A stretch of DNA of 64,000 bases from Auanema rhodensis (lineage: Eukaryota > Nematoda > Chromadorea > Rhabditida > Rhabditidae): the NCBI GenBank assembly GCA_964057225.1, contig CAXKVF010000077.1, positions 434,001 through 498,000 on the forward strand. Reading direction: 5' to 3'. The translations under genes were made by a program, and so were the position numbers. Below, piece after piece: positions 27,801-41,300 of the stretch; position 1 is the stretch's first letter, and every line of letters begins with the position of its first letter. The notes under the pieces were generated by a model, which ran no database searches, was not told the origin of the DNA, and saw only the letters and a program-made list of their open reading frames with translations.

Positions 27801-30796
27801 AATCTAATTTTGAAAACCGCATCTCTTTATCTTTCACGTGAAGCGAGTTACATACCAAGTGCACATCACGTGTACATTTAATTAGCATAAATTAAAGTTC
27901 ACGTAAATTTCAAAGTCATGGTTACCATGCACCAATATCAATAAAAATTTGTTTTTAGACTGATATGGACATGGGGAATCTAATTTTGAAAACCGCATCT
28001 CTTCATCTTTCACGTGAAGCGAGTTACATACCAAGTGCACATCACGTGTACATTTAATTAGCATAAATTAAAGTTCACGTAAATTTCAAAGTCATGGTTA
28101 CCATGCACCAATATCAATAAAAATTTGTTTTTAGACTAATATGGACATGGGGAATCTAATTTTGAAAACCGCATCTCTTTATCTTTCACGTGAAGCGAGT
28201 TACATACCAAGTGCACATCACGTGTACATTTAATTAGCATAAATTAAAGTTCACGTAAATTTCAAAGTCATGGTTACCATGAACCAATATCAATAAAAAT
28301 TTGTTTTTAGACTAATATGGACATGGGGAATCTAATTTTGAAAACCGCATCTCTTTATCTTTCACGTGAAGCGAGTTACATACCAAGTGCACATCACGTG
28401 TACATTTAATTAGCATAAATTAAAGTTCACGTAACTTTCAAAGTCATGGTTACCATGCACCAATATCAATAAAAATTTGTTTTTAGACTAATATGGACAT
28501 GGGGAATATAATTTTGAAAACCGCATCTCTTTATCTTTCACGTGAAGCGAGTTTCATACCAAGTGCACATCACGTGTACATTTAATTAGCATAAATTAAA
28601 GTTCACGTAAATTTCAAAGTCATGGTTACCATGCACCAATATCAATAAAAATTTGTTTTTAGACTAATATGGACATGGGGAATCTAATTTTGAAAACCGC
28701 ATCTCTTTATCTTTCACGTGAAGCGAGTTACATACCAAGTGCACATCACGTGTACATTTAATTAGCATAAATTAAAGTTCACGTAAATTTCAAAGTCATG
28801 GTTACCATGAAGCAATATCAATAAAAATTTGTTTTTAGACTAATATGGACATGGGGAATCTAATTTTGAAAACCGCATCTCTTTATCTTTCACGTGAAGC
28901 GAGTTACATACCAAGTGCACATCACGTGTACATTTAATTAGCATAAATTAAAGTTCACGTAAATTTCAAAGTCATGGTTACCATACACCAATATCAATAA
29001 AAATTTGTTTTTAGACTAATATGGACATGGGGAATCTAATTTTGAAAACCGCATCTCTTTATCTTTCACGTGAAGCGAGTTACATACCAAGTGCACATCA
29101 CGTGTACATTTAATTAGCATAAATTAAAGTTCACGTAAATTTCAAAGTCATGGTTACCATGCACCAATATCAATAACAATTTGTTTTTAGACTAATATGG
29201 ACATGGGGAATCTAATTTTGAAAACCGCATCTCTTTATCTTTCACGTGAAGCGAGTTACATACCAAGTGCACATCACGTGTACATTTAATTAGCATAAAT
29301 TAAAGTTCACGTAAATTTCAAAGTCATGGTTACCATGCACCAATATCAATAAAAATTTGTTTTCAGACTAATATGGACATGGGGAATCTAAGTTTGAAAA
29401 CCGCATCTCTTTATCTTTCACGTGAAGCGAGTTACATACCAAGTGCACATCACGTGTACATTTAATTTGCATAAATTAAAGTTCACGTAAATTTCAAAGT
29501 CATGGTTACCATGCACCAATATCAATAAAAATTTGTTTTTAGACTAATATGGACATGGGGAATCTAATTTTGAAAACCGCATCTCTTTATCTTTCACGTG
29601 AAGCGAGTTACATACCAAGTGCACATCACGTGTACATTTAATTAGCATAAATTAAAGTTCACGTAAATTTCAAAGTCATGGTTACCATGCACCAATATCA
29701 ATAAAAATTTGTTTTTAGACTAATATGGACATGGGGAATCTAATTTTGAAAACCGCATCTCTTTATCTTTCACGTGAAGCGAGTTACATACCAAGTGCAC
29801 ATCACGTGTACATTTAATTAGCATAAATTAAAGTTCACGTAAATTTCAAAGTCATGGTTACCATGCACCAATATCAATAAAAATTTGTTTTTAGACTGAT
29901 ATGGACATGGGGAATCTAATTTTGAAAACCGCATCTCTTCATCTTTCACGTGAAGCGAGTTACATACCAAGTGCACATCACGTGTACATTTAATTAGCAT
30001 AAATTAAAGTTCACGTAAATTTCAAAGTCATGGTTACCATGCACCAATATCAATAAAAATTTGTTTTTAGACTAATATGGACATGGGGAATCTAATTTTG
30101 AAAACCGCATCTCTTTATCTTTCACGTGAAGCGAGTTACATACCAAGTGCACATCACGTGTACATTTAATTAGCATAAATTAAAGTTCACGTAAATTTCA
30201 AAGTCATGGTTACCATGAACCAATATCAATAAAAATTTGTTTTTAGACTAATATGGACATGGGGAATCTAATTTTGAAAACCGCATCTCTTTATCTTTCA
30301 CGTGAAGCGAGTTACATACCAAGTGCACATCACGTGTACATTTAATTAGCATAAATTAAAGTTCACGTAACTTTCAAAGTCATGGTTACCATGCACCAAT
30401 ATCAATAAAAATTTGTTTTTAGACTAATATGGACATGGGGAATATAATTTTGAAAACCGCATCTCTTTATCTTTCACGTGAAGCGAGTTTCATACCAAGT
30501 GCACATCACGTGTACATTTAATTAGCATAAATTAAAGTTCACGTAAATTTCAAAGTCATGGTTACCATGCACCAATATCAATAAAAATTTGTTTTTAGAC
30601 TAATATGGACATGGGGAATCTAATTTTGAAAACCGCATCTCTTTATCTTTCACGTGAAGCGAGTTACATACCAAGTGCACATCACGTGTACATTTAATTA
30701 GCATAAATTAAAGTTCACGTAAATTTCAAAGTCATGGTTACCATGAAGCAATATCAATAAAAATTTGTTTTTAGACTAATATGGACATGGGGAATC
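24813..30796 (+). repeat. Higher-order repeat in three consecutive copies (12-, 11-, 11-mer)
   Basis: Copies: 24813-26924 (2,112 bp), 26925-28860 (1,936 bp), 28861-30796 (1,936 bp). Each begins with an atacacc monomer, then aacaatttg, ttttcag, atttgcat, two plain gcacc monomers, cttcatc, gaacc, aactttc with gaatataa, and gtttcatacc. Copy 1 ends with two further monomers (gcacc; gtacacg) where copies 2 and 3 have one (gaagc), giving 12 versus 11. Copies 2 and 3 also share actgat (near 27961 and 29897) and taagtttg, absent from copy 1, so they are closest relatives. One difference between them is cacaccacg near 26985. Confidence 0.92.
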
Positions 30797-33700
30797 TAAT
30801 TTTGAAAACCGCATCTCTTTATCTTTCACGTGAAGCGAGTTACATACCAAGTGCACATCACGTGTACATTTAATTAGCATAAATTAAAGTTCACGTAAAT
30901 TTCAAAGTCATGGTTACCATGAACCAATATCAATAAAAATTTGTTTTCAAACTAATATGGACATGGGGAATCTAATTTTGAAAACCGCATCTCTTTATCT
31001 TTCACGTGAAGCGAGTTACATACCAAGTGCACATCACGTGTACATTTAATTAGCATAAATTAAAATTCACGTAAATTTCAAAGTCATGGTTACCATGCAC
31101 CAATATCAATAAAAATTTGTTTTTAGACTAATATGGACATGGGGAATCTAATTTTGAAAACCGCATCTCTTTATCTTTCACGTGAAGCGAGTTACATACC
31201 AAGTGCACATCACGTGTACATTTAATTAGCATAAATTAAAGTTCACGTAAATTTCAAAGTCATGGTTACCATGAACCAATATCAATAAAAATTTGTTTTC
31301 AGACTAATATGGACATGGGGAATCTAATTTTGAAAACCGCATCTCTTTATCTTTCACGTGAAGCGAGTTACATACCAAGTGCACATCACGTGTACATTTA
31401 ATTAGCATAAATTAAAGTTCACGTAAATTTCAAAGTCATGGTTACCATGAACCAATATCAATAAAAATTTGTTTTTAGACTAATATGGACATGGGGAATC
31501 TAATTTTGAAAACCGCATCTCTTTATCTTTCACGTGAAGCGAGTTACATACCAAGTGCCCATCACGTGTACATTTAATTAGCATAAATTAAAGTTCACGT
31601 AAATTTCAAAGTCATGGTTACCATGCACCAATATCAATAAAAATTTGTTTTTAGACTAATATGGACATGGGGTATCTAATTTTGAAAACCGCATCTCGTT
31701 ATCTTTCACGTGAAGCGAGTTACATACCAAGTGCACATCACGTGTACATTTAATTAGCATAAATTAAAGTTCACGTAAATTTCAAAGTCATGGTTACCAT
31801 GCACCAATATCAATAAAAATTTGTTTTTAGACTAATATGGACATGGGGAATCTAATTTTGAAAGACGCATCTCTTTATCTTTCACGTGAAGCGAGTTACA
31901 TACCAAGTGCACATCACGTGTACATTTAATTAGCATAAATTAAAGTTCACGTAAATTTCAAAGTCATGGTTACCATGAACCAATATCAATAAAAATTTGT
32001 TTTTAGATTAATATGGACATGGGGAATCTAATTTTGAAAACCGCATCTCTTTATCTTTCACGTGAAGCGAGTTACATACCAAGTGCCCATCACGTGTACA
32101 TTTAATTAGCATAAATTAAAGTTCACGTAAATTTCAAAGTCATGGTTACCATGCACCAATATCAATAAAAATTTGTTTTTAGACTAATATGGACATGGGG
32201 AATCTAATTTTGAAAACCGCATCTCCTTATCTTTCACGTGAAGCGAGTTACATACCAAGTGCACATCACGTGTACATTTAATTAGCATAAATTAAAGTTC
32301 ACGTAAATTTCAAAGTCATGGTTACCATGCACCAATATCAATAAAAATTTGTTTTTAGACTAATATGGACATGGGGAATCTAATTTTGAAAACCGCATCT
32401 CTTCATCTTTCACGTGAAGCGAGTTACATACCAAGTGCACATCACGTGTACATTTAATTAGCATAAATTAAAGTTCACGTAAATTTCAAAGTCATGGTTA
32501 CCATGCACCAATGTCAATAAAAATTTGTTTTTAGACTAATATGGACATGGGGAATCTAATTTTGAAAACCGCATCTCTTCATCTTTCACGTGAAGCGAGT
32601 TACATACCAAGTGCACATCACGTGTACATTTAATTAGCATAAATTAAAGTTCACGTAAATTTCAAAGTCATGGTTACCATGCACCAATATCAATAAAAAT
32701 TTGTTTTTAGACTAATATGGACATGGGGAATCTAATTTTGAAAACCGCATCTCTTCATCTTTCACGTGAAGCGAGTTACATACCAAGTGCACATCACGTG
32801 TACATTTAATTAGCATAAATTAAAGTTCACGTAAATTTCAAAGTCATGGTTACCATGCACCAATATCAATAAAAATTTGTTTTTAGACTAATATGGACAT
32901 GGGGAATCTAATTTTGAAAACCGCATCTCTCTATCTTTCACGTGAAGCGAGTTACATACCAAGTGCACATCACGTGTACATTTAATTAGCATAAATTAAA
33001 GTTCACGTAAATTTCAAAGTCATGGTTACCATGAACCAATATCAATAAAAATTTGTTTTTAGACTAATATGGACATGGGGAATCTAATTTTGAAAACCGC
33101 ATCTCTTTATCTTTCACGTGAAGCGAGTTACATACCAAGTGCACATCACGTGTACATTTAATTAGCTTAAATTAAAGTTCACGTAAATTTCAAAGTCATG
33201 GTTACCATGAACCAATATCAATAAAAATTTGTTTTTAGACTAATATGGACATGGGGAATCTAATTTTGAAAACCGCATCTTTTTATCTTTCACGTGAAGC
33301 GAGTTACATACCAAGTGCACATCACGTGTACATTTAATTAGCATAAATTAAAGTTCACGTAAATTTCAAAGTCATGGTTACCATGCACCAATATCAATAA
33401 AAATTTGTTTTTAGACTAATATGGACATGGGGAATCTAATTTTGAAAACCGCATCTCTTTATCTTTCACGTGAAGCGAGTTACATACCAAGTGCACATCA
33501 CGTGTACATTTAATTAGCATAAATTAAAGTTCACGTAAATTTCAAAGTCATGGTTACCATGCACCAATATCAATAAAAATTTGTTTTTAGACTAATATGG
33601 ACATGGGGAATCTAATTTTGAAAACCGCATCTCTTTATCTTTCACGTGAAGCGAGTTACATACCAAGTGCACATCACGTGTACATTTAATTAGCATAAAT

Positions 33701-36700
33701 TAAAGTTCACGTAAATTTCAAAGTCATGGTTACCATGAACCAATATCAATAAAAATTTGTTTTTAGACTAATATGGACATGGGGAATCTAATTTTGAAAA
33801 CCGCATCTCTTTATCTTTCACGTGAAGCGAGTTACATACCAAGTGCACATCACGTATACATTTAATTAGCATAAATTAAAGTTCACGTAAATTTCAAAGT
33901 CATGGTTACCATGAACCAATATCAATAAAAATTTGTTTTTAGACTAATATGGACATGGGGAATCTAATTTTGAAAACCGCATCTCTTTATCTTTCACGTG
34001 AAGCGAGTTACATACCAAGTGCACATCACGTGTACATTTAATTAGCATAAATTAAAGTTCACGTAAATTTCAAAGTCATGGTTACCATGCACCAATATCG
34101 ATAAAAATTTGTTTTTAGACTAATATGGACATGGGGAATCTAATTTTGAAAACCGCATCTCTTTATCTTTCACGTGAAGCGAGTTACATACCAAGTGCAC
34201 ATCACGTGTACATTTAATTAGCATAAATTAAAGTTCACGTAAATTTCAAAGTCATGGTTACCATGAACCAATATCAATAAAAATTTGTTTTTAGACTAAT
34301 ATGGACATGGGGAATCTAATTTTGAAAACCGCATCTCTTTATCTTTCACGTGAAGCGAGTTACATACCAAGTGCACATCACGTGTACATTTAATTAGCAT
34401 AAATTAAAGTTCACGTAAATTTCAAAGTCATGGTTACCATGAACCAATATCAATAAAAATTTGTTTTTAGACTAATATGGACATGGGGAATCTAATTTTG
34501 AAAACCGCATCTCTTTATCTTTCACGTGAAGCGAGTTACATACCAAGTGCCCATCACGTGTACATTTAATTAGCATAAATTAAAGTTCACGTAAATTTCA
34601 AAGTCATGGTTACCATGCACCAATATCAATAAAAATTTGTTTTTAGACTAATATGGACATGGGGAATCTAATTTTGAAAATCGCATCTCGTTATCTTTCA
34701 CGTGAAGCGAGTTACATACCAAGTGCACATCACGTGTACATTTAATTAGCATAAATTAAATTTCACGTAAATTTCAAAGTCATGGTTACCATGCACCAAT
34801 ATCAATAAAAATTTGTTTTTAGACTAATATGGACATGGGGAATCTAATTTTGAAAACCGCATCTCTTTATCTTTCACGTGAAGCGAGTTACATACCAAGT
34901 GCACATCACGTGTACATTTAATTAGCATAAATTAAAGTTCACGTAAATTTCAAAGTCATGGTTACCATGCACCAATATCAATAAAAATTTGTTTTTAGAC
35001 TAATATGGACATGGGGAATCTAATTTTGAAAACCGCATCTCTTTATCTTTCACGTGAAGCGAGTTACATACCAAGTGCACATCACGTGTACATTTAATTA
35101 GCATAAATTAAAGTTCACGTAAATTTCAAAGTCATGGTTACCATGAACCAATATCAATAAAAATTTGTTTTTAGACTAATATGGACATGGGGAATCTAAT
35201 TTTGAAAACCGCATCTCTTTATCTTTCACGTGAAGCGAGTTACATACCAAGTGCACATCACGTATACATTTAATTAGCATAAATTAAAGTTCACGTAAAT
35301 TTCAAAGTCATGGTTACCATGAACCAATATCAATAAAAATTTGTTTTTAGACTAATATGGACATGGGGAATCTAATTTTGAAAACCGCATCTCTTTATCT
35401 TTCACGTGAAGCGAGTTACATACCAAGTGCACATCACGTGTACATTTAATTAGCATAAATTAAAGTTCACGTAAATTTCAAAGTCATGGTTACCATGCAC
35501 CAATATCGATAAAAATTTGTTTTTAGACTAATATGGACATGGGGAATCTAATTTTGAAAACCGCATCTCTTTATCTTTCACGTGAAGCGAGTTACATACC
35601 AAGTGCACATCACGTGTACATTTAATTAGCATAAATTAAAGTTCACGTAAATTTCAAAGTCATGGTTACCATGAACCAATATCAATAAAAATTTGTTTTT
35701 AGACTAATATGGACATGGGGAATCTAATTTTGAAAACCGCATCTCTTCATCTTTCACGTGAAGCGAGTTACATACCAAGTGCACATCACGTGTACATTTA
35801 ATTAGCATAAATTAAAGTTCACGTAAATTTCAAAGTCATGGTTACCATGCACCAATATCAATAAAAATTTGTTTTTAGACTAATATGGACATGGGGAATC
35901 TAATTTTGAAAACCGCATCTCTTTATCTTTCACGTGAAGCGAGTTACATACCAAGTGCCCATCACGTGTACATTTAATTAGCATAACTTAAAGTTCACGT
36001 AAATTTCAAAGTCATGGTTACCATGCACCAATATCAATAAAAATTTGTTTTTAGACTAATATGGACATGGGGAATCTAATTTTGAAAACCGCATCTCTTT
36101 ATCTTTCACGTGAAGCGAGTTACATACCAAGTGCACATCACGTGTACATTTAATTAGCATAAATTAAAGTTCACGTAAATTTCAAAGTCATGGTTACCAT
36201 GCACCAATATCGATAAAAATTTGTTTTTAGACTAATATGGACATGGGGAATCTAATTTTGAAAACCGCATCTCTTTATCTTTCACGTGAAGCGAGTTACA
36301 TACCAAGTGCACATCACGTGTACATTTAATTAGCATAAATTAAAGTTCACGTAAATTTCAAAGTCATGGTTACCATGAACCAATATCAATAAAAATTTGT
36401 TTTTAGACTAATATGGACATGGGGAATCTAATTTTGAAAACCGCATCTCTTCATCTTTCACGTGAAGCGAGTTACATACCAAGTGCACATCACGTGTACA
36501 TTTAATTAGCATAAATTAAAGTTCACGTAAATTTCAAAGTCATGGTTACCATGCACCAATATCAATAAAAATTTGTTTTTAGACTAATATGGACATGGGG
36601 AATCTAATTTTGAAAACCGCATCTCTTTATCTTTCACGTGAAGCGAGTTACATACCAAGTGCCCATCACGTGTACATTTAATTAGCATAAATTAAAGTTC

Positions 36701-37132
36701 ACGTAAATTTCAAAGTCATGGTTACCATGCACCAATATCAATAAAAATTTGTTTTTAGACTAATATGGACATGGGGAATCTAATTTTGAAAACCGCATCT
36801 CTTTATCTTTCACGTGAAGCGAGTTACATACCAAGTGCACATCACGTGTACATTTAATTAGCATAAATTAAAGTTCACGTAAATTTCAAAGTCATGGTTA
36901 CCATGCACCAATATCAATAAAAATTTGTTTTTAGACTAATATGGACATGGGGAATCTAATTTTGAAAACCGCATCTCTTTATCTTTCACGTGAAGCGAGT
37001 TACATACCAAGTGCACATCACGTGTACATTTAATTAGCATAAATTAAAGTTCACGTAAATTTCAAAGTCATGGTTACCATGAACCAATATTAATAAAAAT
37101 TTGTTTTTAGACTAATATGGACATGGGGAATC

Positions 37133-38364
37133 TAATTTTGAAAACCGCATCTCTTTATCTTTCACGTGAAGCGAGTTACATACCAAGTGCACATCACGTG
37201 TACATTTAATTAGCATAAATTAAAGTTCACGTAAATTTCAAAGTCATGGTTACCATGAACCAATATCAATAAAAATTTGTTTTTAGACTAATATCGACAT
37301 GGGGAATCTAATTTTGAAAACCGCATCTCTTTATCTTTCACGTGAAGCGAGTTACATACCAAGTGCCCATCACGTGTACATTTAATTAGCATAAATTAAA
37401 GTTCACGTAAATTTCAAAGTCATGGTTACCATGCACCAATATCAATAAAAATTTGTTTTTAGACTAATATGGACATGGGGAATCTAATTTTGAAAACCGC
37501 ATCTCCTTATCTTTCACATGAAGCGAGTTACATACCAAGTGCACATCACGTGTACTATTAATTAGCATAAATTAAAGTTCACGTAAATTTCAAAGTCATG
37601 GTTACCATGCACCAATATCAATAAAAATTTGTTTTTAGACTAATATGGACATGGGGAATCTAATTTTGAAAACCGCATCTCTTCATCTTTCACGTGAAGC
37701 GAGTTACATACCAAGTGCACATCACGTGTACATTTAATTAGCATAAATTAAAGTTCACGTAAATTTCAAAGTCATGGTTACCATGCACCAATATCAATAA
37801 AAATTTGTTTTTAGACTAATATGGACATGGGGAATCTAATTTTGAAAACCGCATCTCTTTATCTTTCACGTGAAGCGAGTTACATACCAAGTGCACATCA
37901 CGTGTACATTTAATTAGCATAAATTAAAGTTCACGTAAATTTCAAAGTCATGGTTACCATGCACCAATGTCAATAAAAATTTGTTTTTAGACTAATATGG
38001 ACATGGGGAATCTAATTTTGAAAACCGCATCTCTTCATCTTTCACGTGAAGCGAGTTACATACCAAGTGCACATCACGTGTACATTTAATTAGCATAAAT
38101 TAAAGTTCACGTAAATTTCAAAGTCATGGTTACCATGCACCAATATCAATAAAAATTTGTTTTTAGACTAATATGGACATGGGGAATCTAATTTTGAAAA
38201 CCGCATCTCTTCATCTTTCACGTGAAGCGAGTTACATACCAAGTGCACATCACGTGTACATTTAATTAGCATAAATTAAAGTTCACGTAAATTTCAAAGT
38301 CATGGTTACCATGCACCAATATCAATAAAAATTTGTTTTTAGACTAATATGGACATGGGGAATC
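37133..38364 (+). repeat. Seven-monomer segment matching 47165-48396
   Basis: Order in both: gaacc with atatcgac; gtgccc; ctccttatctttcacatg; cttcatc; gcaccaatgtc; cttcatc; cttcatc. The offset is exactly 57 monomers. This copy has a private tgtactattaatt near 37555. The next monomers differ (ctccttat here, ctttat with aatgtc there), which marks the end of homology. Confidence 0.8.
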
Positions 38365-41300
38365 TAATTTTGAAAACCGCATCTCCTTATCTTTCACGTG
38401 AAGCGAGTTACATACCAAGTGCACATCACGTGTACATTTAATTAGCATAAATTAAAGTTCACGTAAATTTCAAAGTCATGGTTACCATGCACCAATATCA
38501 ATAAAAATTTGTTTTTAGACTAATATGGACATGGGGAATCTAATTTTGAAAACCGCATCTCTTCATCTTTCACGTGAAGCGAGTTACATACCAAGTGCAC
38601 ATCACGTGTACATTTAATTAGCATAAATTAAAGTTCACGTAAATTTCAAAGTCATGGTTACCATGAACCAATATCAATAAAAATTTGTTTTTAGACTAAT
38701 ATGGACATGGGGAATCTAATTTTGAAAACCGCATCTCTTCATCTTTCACGTGAAGCGAGTTACATACCAAGTGCACATCACGTGTACATTTAATTAGCAT
38801 AAATTAAAGTTCACGTAAATTTCAAAGTCATGGTTACCATGCACCAATATCAATAAAAATTTGTTTTTAGACTAATATGGACATGGGGAATCTAATTTTG
38901 AAAACCGCATCTCTTCATCTTTCACGTGAAGCGAGTTACATACCAAGTGCACATCACGTGTACATTTAATTAGCATAAATTAAAGTTCACGTAAATTTCA
39001 AAGTCATGGTTACCATGCACCAATATCAATAAAAATTTGTTTTTAGACTAATATGGACATGGGGAATCTAATTTTGAAAACCGCATCTCTCTATCTTTCA
39101 CGTGAAGCGAGTTACATACCAAGTGCACATCACGTGTACATTTAATTAGCATAAATTAAAGTTCACGTAAATTTCAAAGTCATGGTTACCATGCACCAAT
39201 ATCAATAAAAATTTGTTTTTAGACTAATATGGACATGGGGAATCTAATTTTGAAAACCGCATCTTTTTATCTTTCACGTGAAGCGAGTTACATACCAAGT
39301 GCACATCACGTGTACATTTAATTAGCATAAATTAAAGTTCACGTAAATTTCAAAGTCATGGTTACCATGCACCAATATCAATAAAAATTTGTTTTTAGAC
39401 TAATATGGACATGGGGAATCTAATTTTGAAAACCGCATCTCTTTATCTTTCACGTGAAGCGAGTTACATACCAAGTGCACATCACGTGTACATTTAATTA
39501 GCATAAATTAAAGTTCACGTAAATTTCAAAGTCATGGTTACCATGAACCAATATCAATAAAAATTTGTTTTTAGACTAATATGGACATGGGGAATCTAAT
39601 TTTGAAAACCGCATCTCTTTATCTTTCACGTGAAGCGAGTTACATACCAAGTGCACATCACGTATACATTTAATTAGCATAAATTAAAGTTCACGTAAAT
39701 TTCAAAGTCATGGTTACCATGAACCAATATCAATAAAAATTTGTTTTTAGACTAATATGGACATGGGGAATCTAATTTTGAAAACCGCATCTCTTTATCT
39801 TTCACGTGAAGCGAGTTACATACCAAGTGCACATCACGTGTACATTTAATTAGCATAAATTAAAGTTCACGTAAATTTCAAAGTCATGGTTACCATGCAC
39901 CAATATCGATAAAAATTTGTTTTTAGACTAATATGGACATGGGGAATCTAATTTTGAAAACCGCATCTCTTTATCTTTCACGTGAAGCGAGTTACATACC
40001 AAGTGCACATCACGTGTACATTTAATTAGCATAAATTAAAGTTCACGTAAATTTCAAAGTCATGGTTACCATGAACCAATATCAATAAAAATTTGTTTTT
40101 AGACTAATATGGACATGGGGAATCTAATTTTGAAAACCGCATCTCTTTATCTTTCACGTGAAGCGAGTTACATACCAAGTGCACATCACGTGTACATTTA
40201 ATTAGCATAAATTAAAGTTCACGTAAATTTCAAAGTCATGGTTACCATGAACCAATATCAATAAAAATTTGTTTTTAGACTAATATGGACATGGGGAATC
40301 TAATTTTGAAAACCGCATCTCTTTATCTTTCACGTGAAGCGAGTTACATACCAAGTGCCCATCACGTGTACATTTAATTAGCATAAATTAAAGTTCACGT
40401 AAATTTCAAAGTCATGGTTACCATGCACCAATATCAATAAAAATTTGTTTTTAGACTAATATGGACATGGGGAATCTAATTTTGAAAATCGCATCTCGTT
40501 ATCTTTCACGTGAAGCGAGTTACATACCAAGTGCACATCACGTGTACATTTAATTAGCATAAATTAAATTTCACGTAAATTTCAAAGTCATGGTTACCAT
40601 GCACCAATATCAATAAAAATTTGTTTTTAGACTAGTATGGACATGGGGAATCTAATTTTGAAAACCGCATCTCTTTATCTTTCACGTGAAGCGAGTTACA
40701 TACCAAGTGCACATCACGTGTACATTTAATTAGCATAAATTAAAGTTCACGTAAATTTCAAAGTCATGGTTACCATGCACCAATATCAATAAAAATTTGT
40801 TTTTAGACTAATATGGACATGGGGAATCTAATTTTGAAAACCGCATCTCTTTATCTTTCACGTGAAGCGAGTTACATACCAAGTGCACATCACGTGTACA
40901 TTTAATTAGCATAAATTAAAGTTCACGTAAATTTCAAAGTCATGGTTACCATGAACCAATATCAATAAAAATTTGTTTTTAGACTAATATGGACATGGGG
41001 AATCTAATTTTGAAAACCGCATCTCTTTATCTTTCACGTGAAGCGAGTTACATACCAAGTGCACATCACGTATACATTTAATTAGCATAAATTAAAGTTC
41101 ACGTAAATTTCAAAGTCATGGTTACCATGAACCAATATCAATAAAAATTTGTTTTTAGACTAATATGGACATGGGGAATCTAATTTTGAAAACCGCATCT
41201 CTTTATCTTTCACGTGAAGCGAGTTACATACCAAGTGCACATCACGTATACATTTAATTAGCATAAATTAAAGTTCACGTAAATTTCAAAGTCATGGTTA

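Noticed and set aside
27882-30000. Identical 60-codon open frames at 27882-28064 and 29818-30000 (and a similar one at 58737-58919)
   Set aside because: They are satellite monomers in which one substitution (actaat to actgat) removes a stop; they share the monomer sequence and are 1,936 bp apart only because the HOR is.
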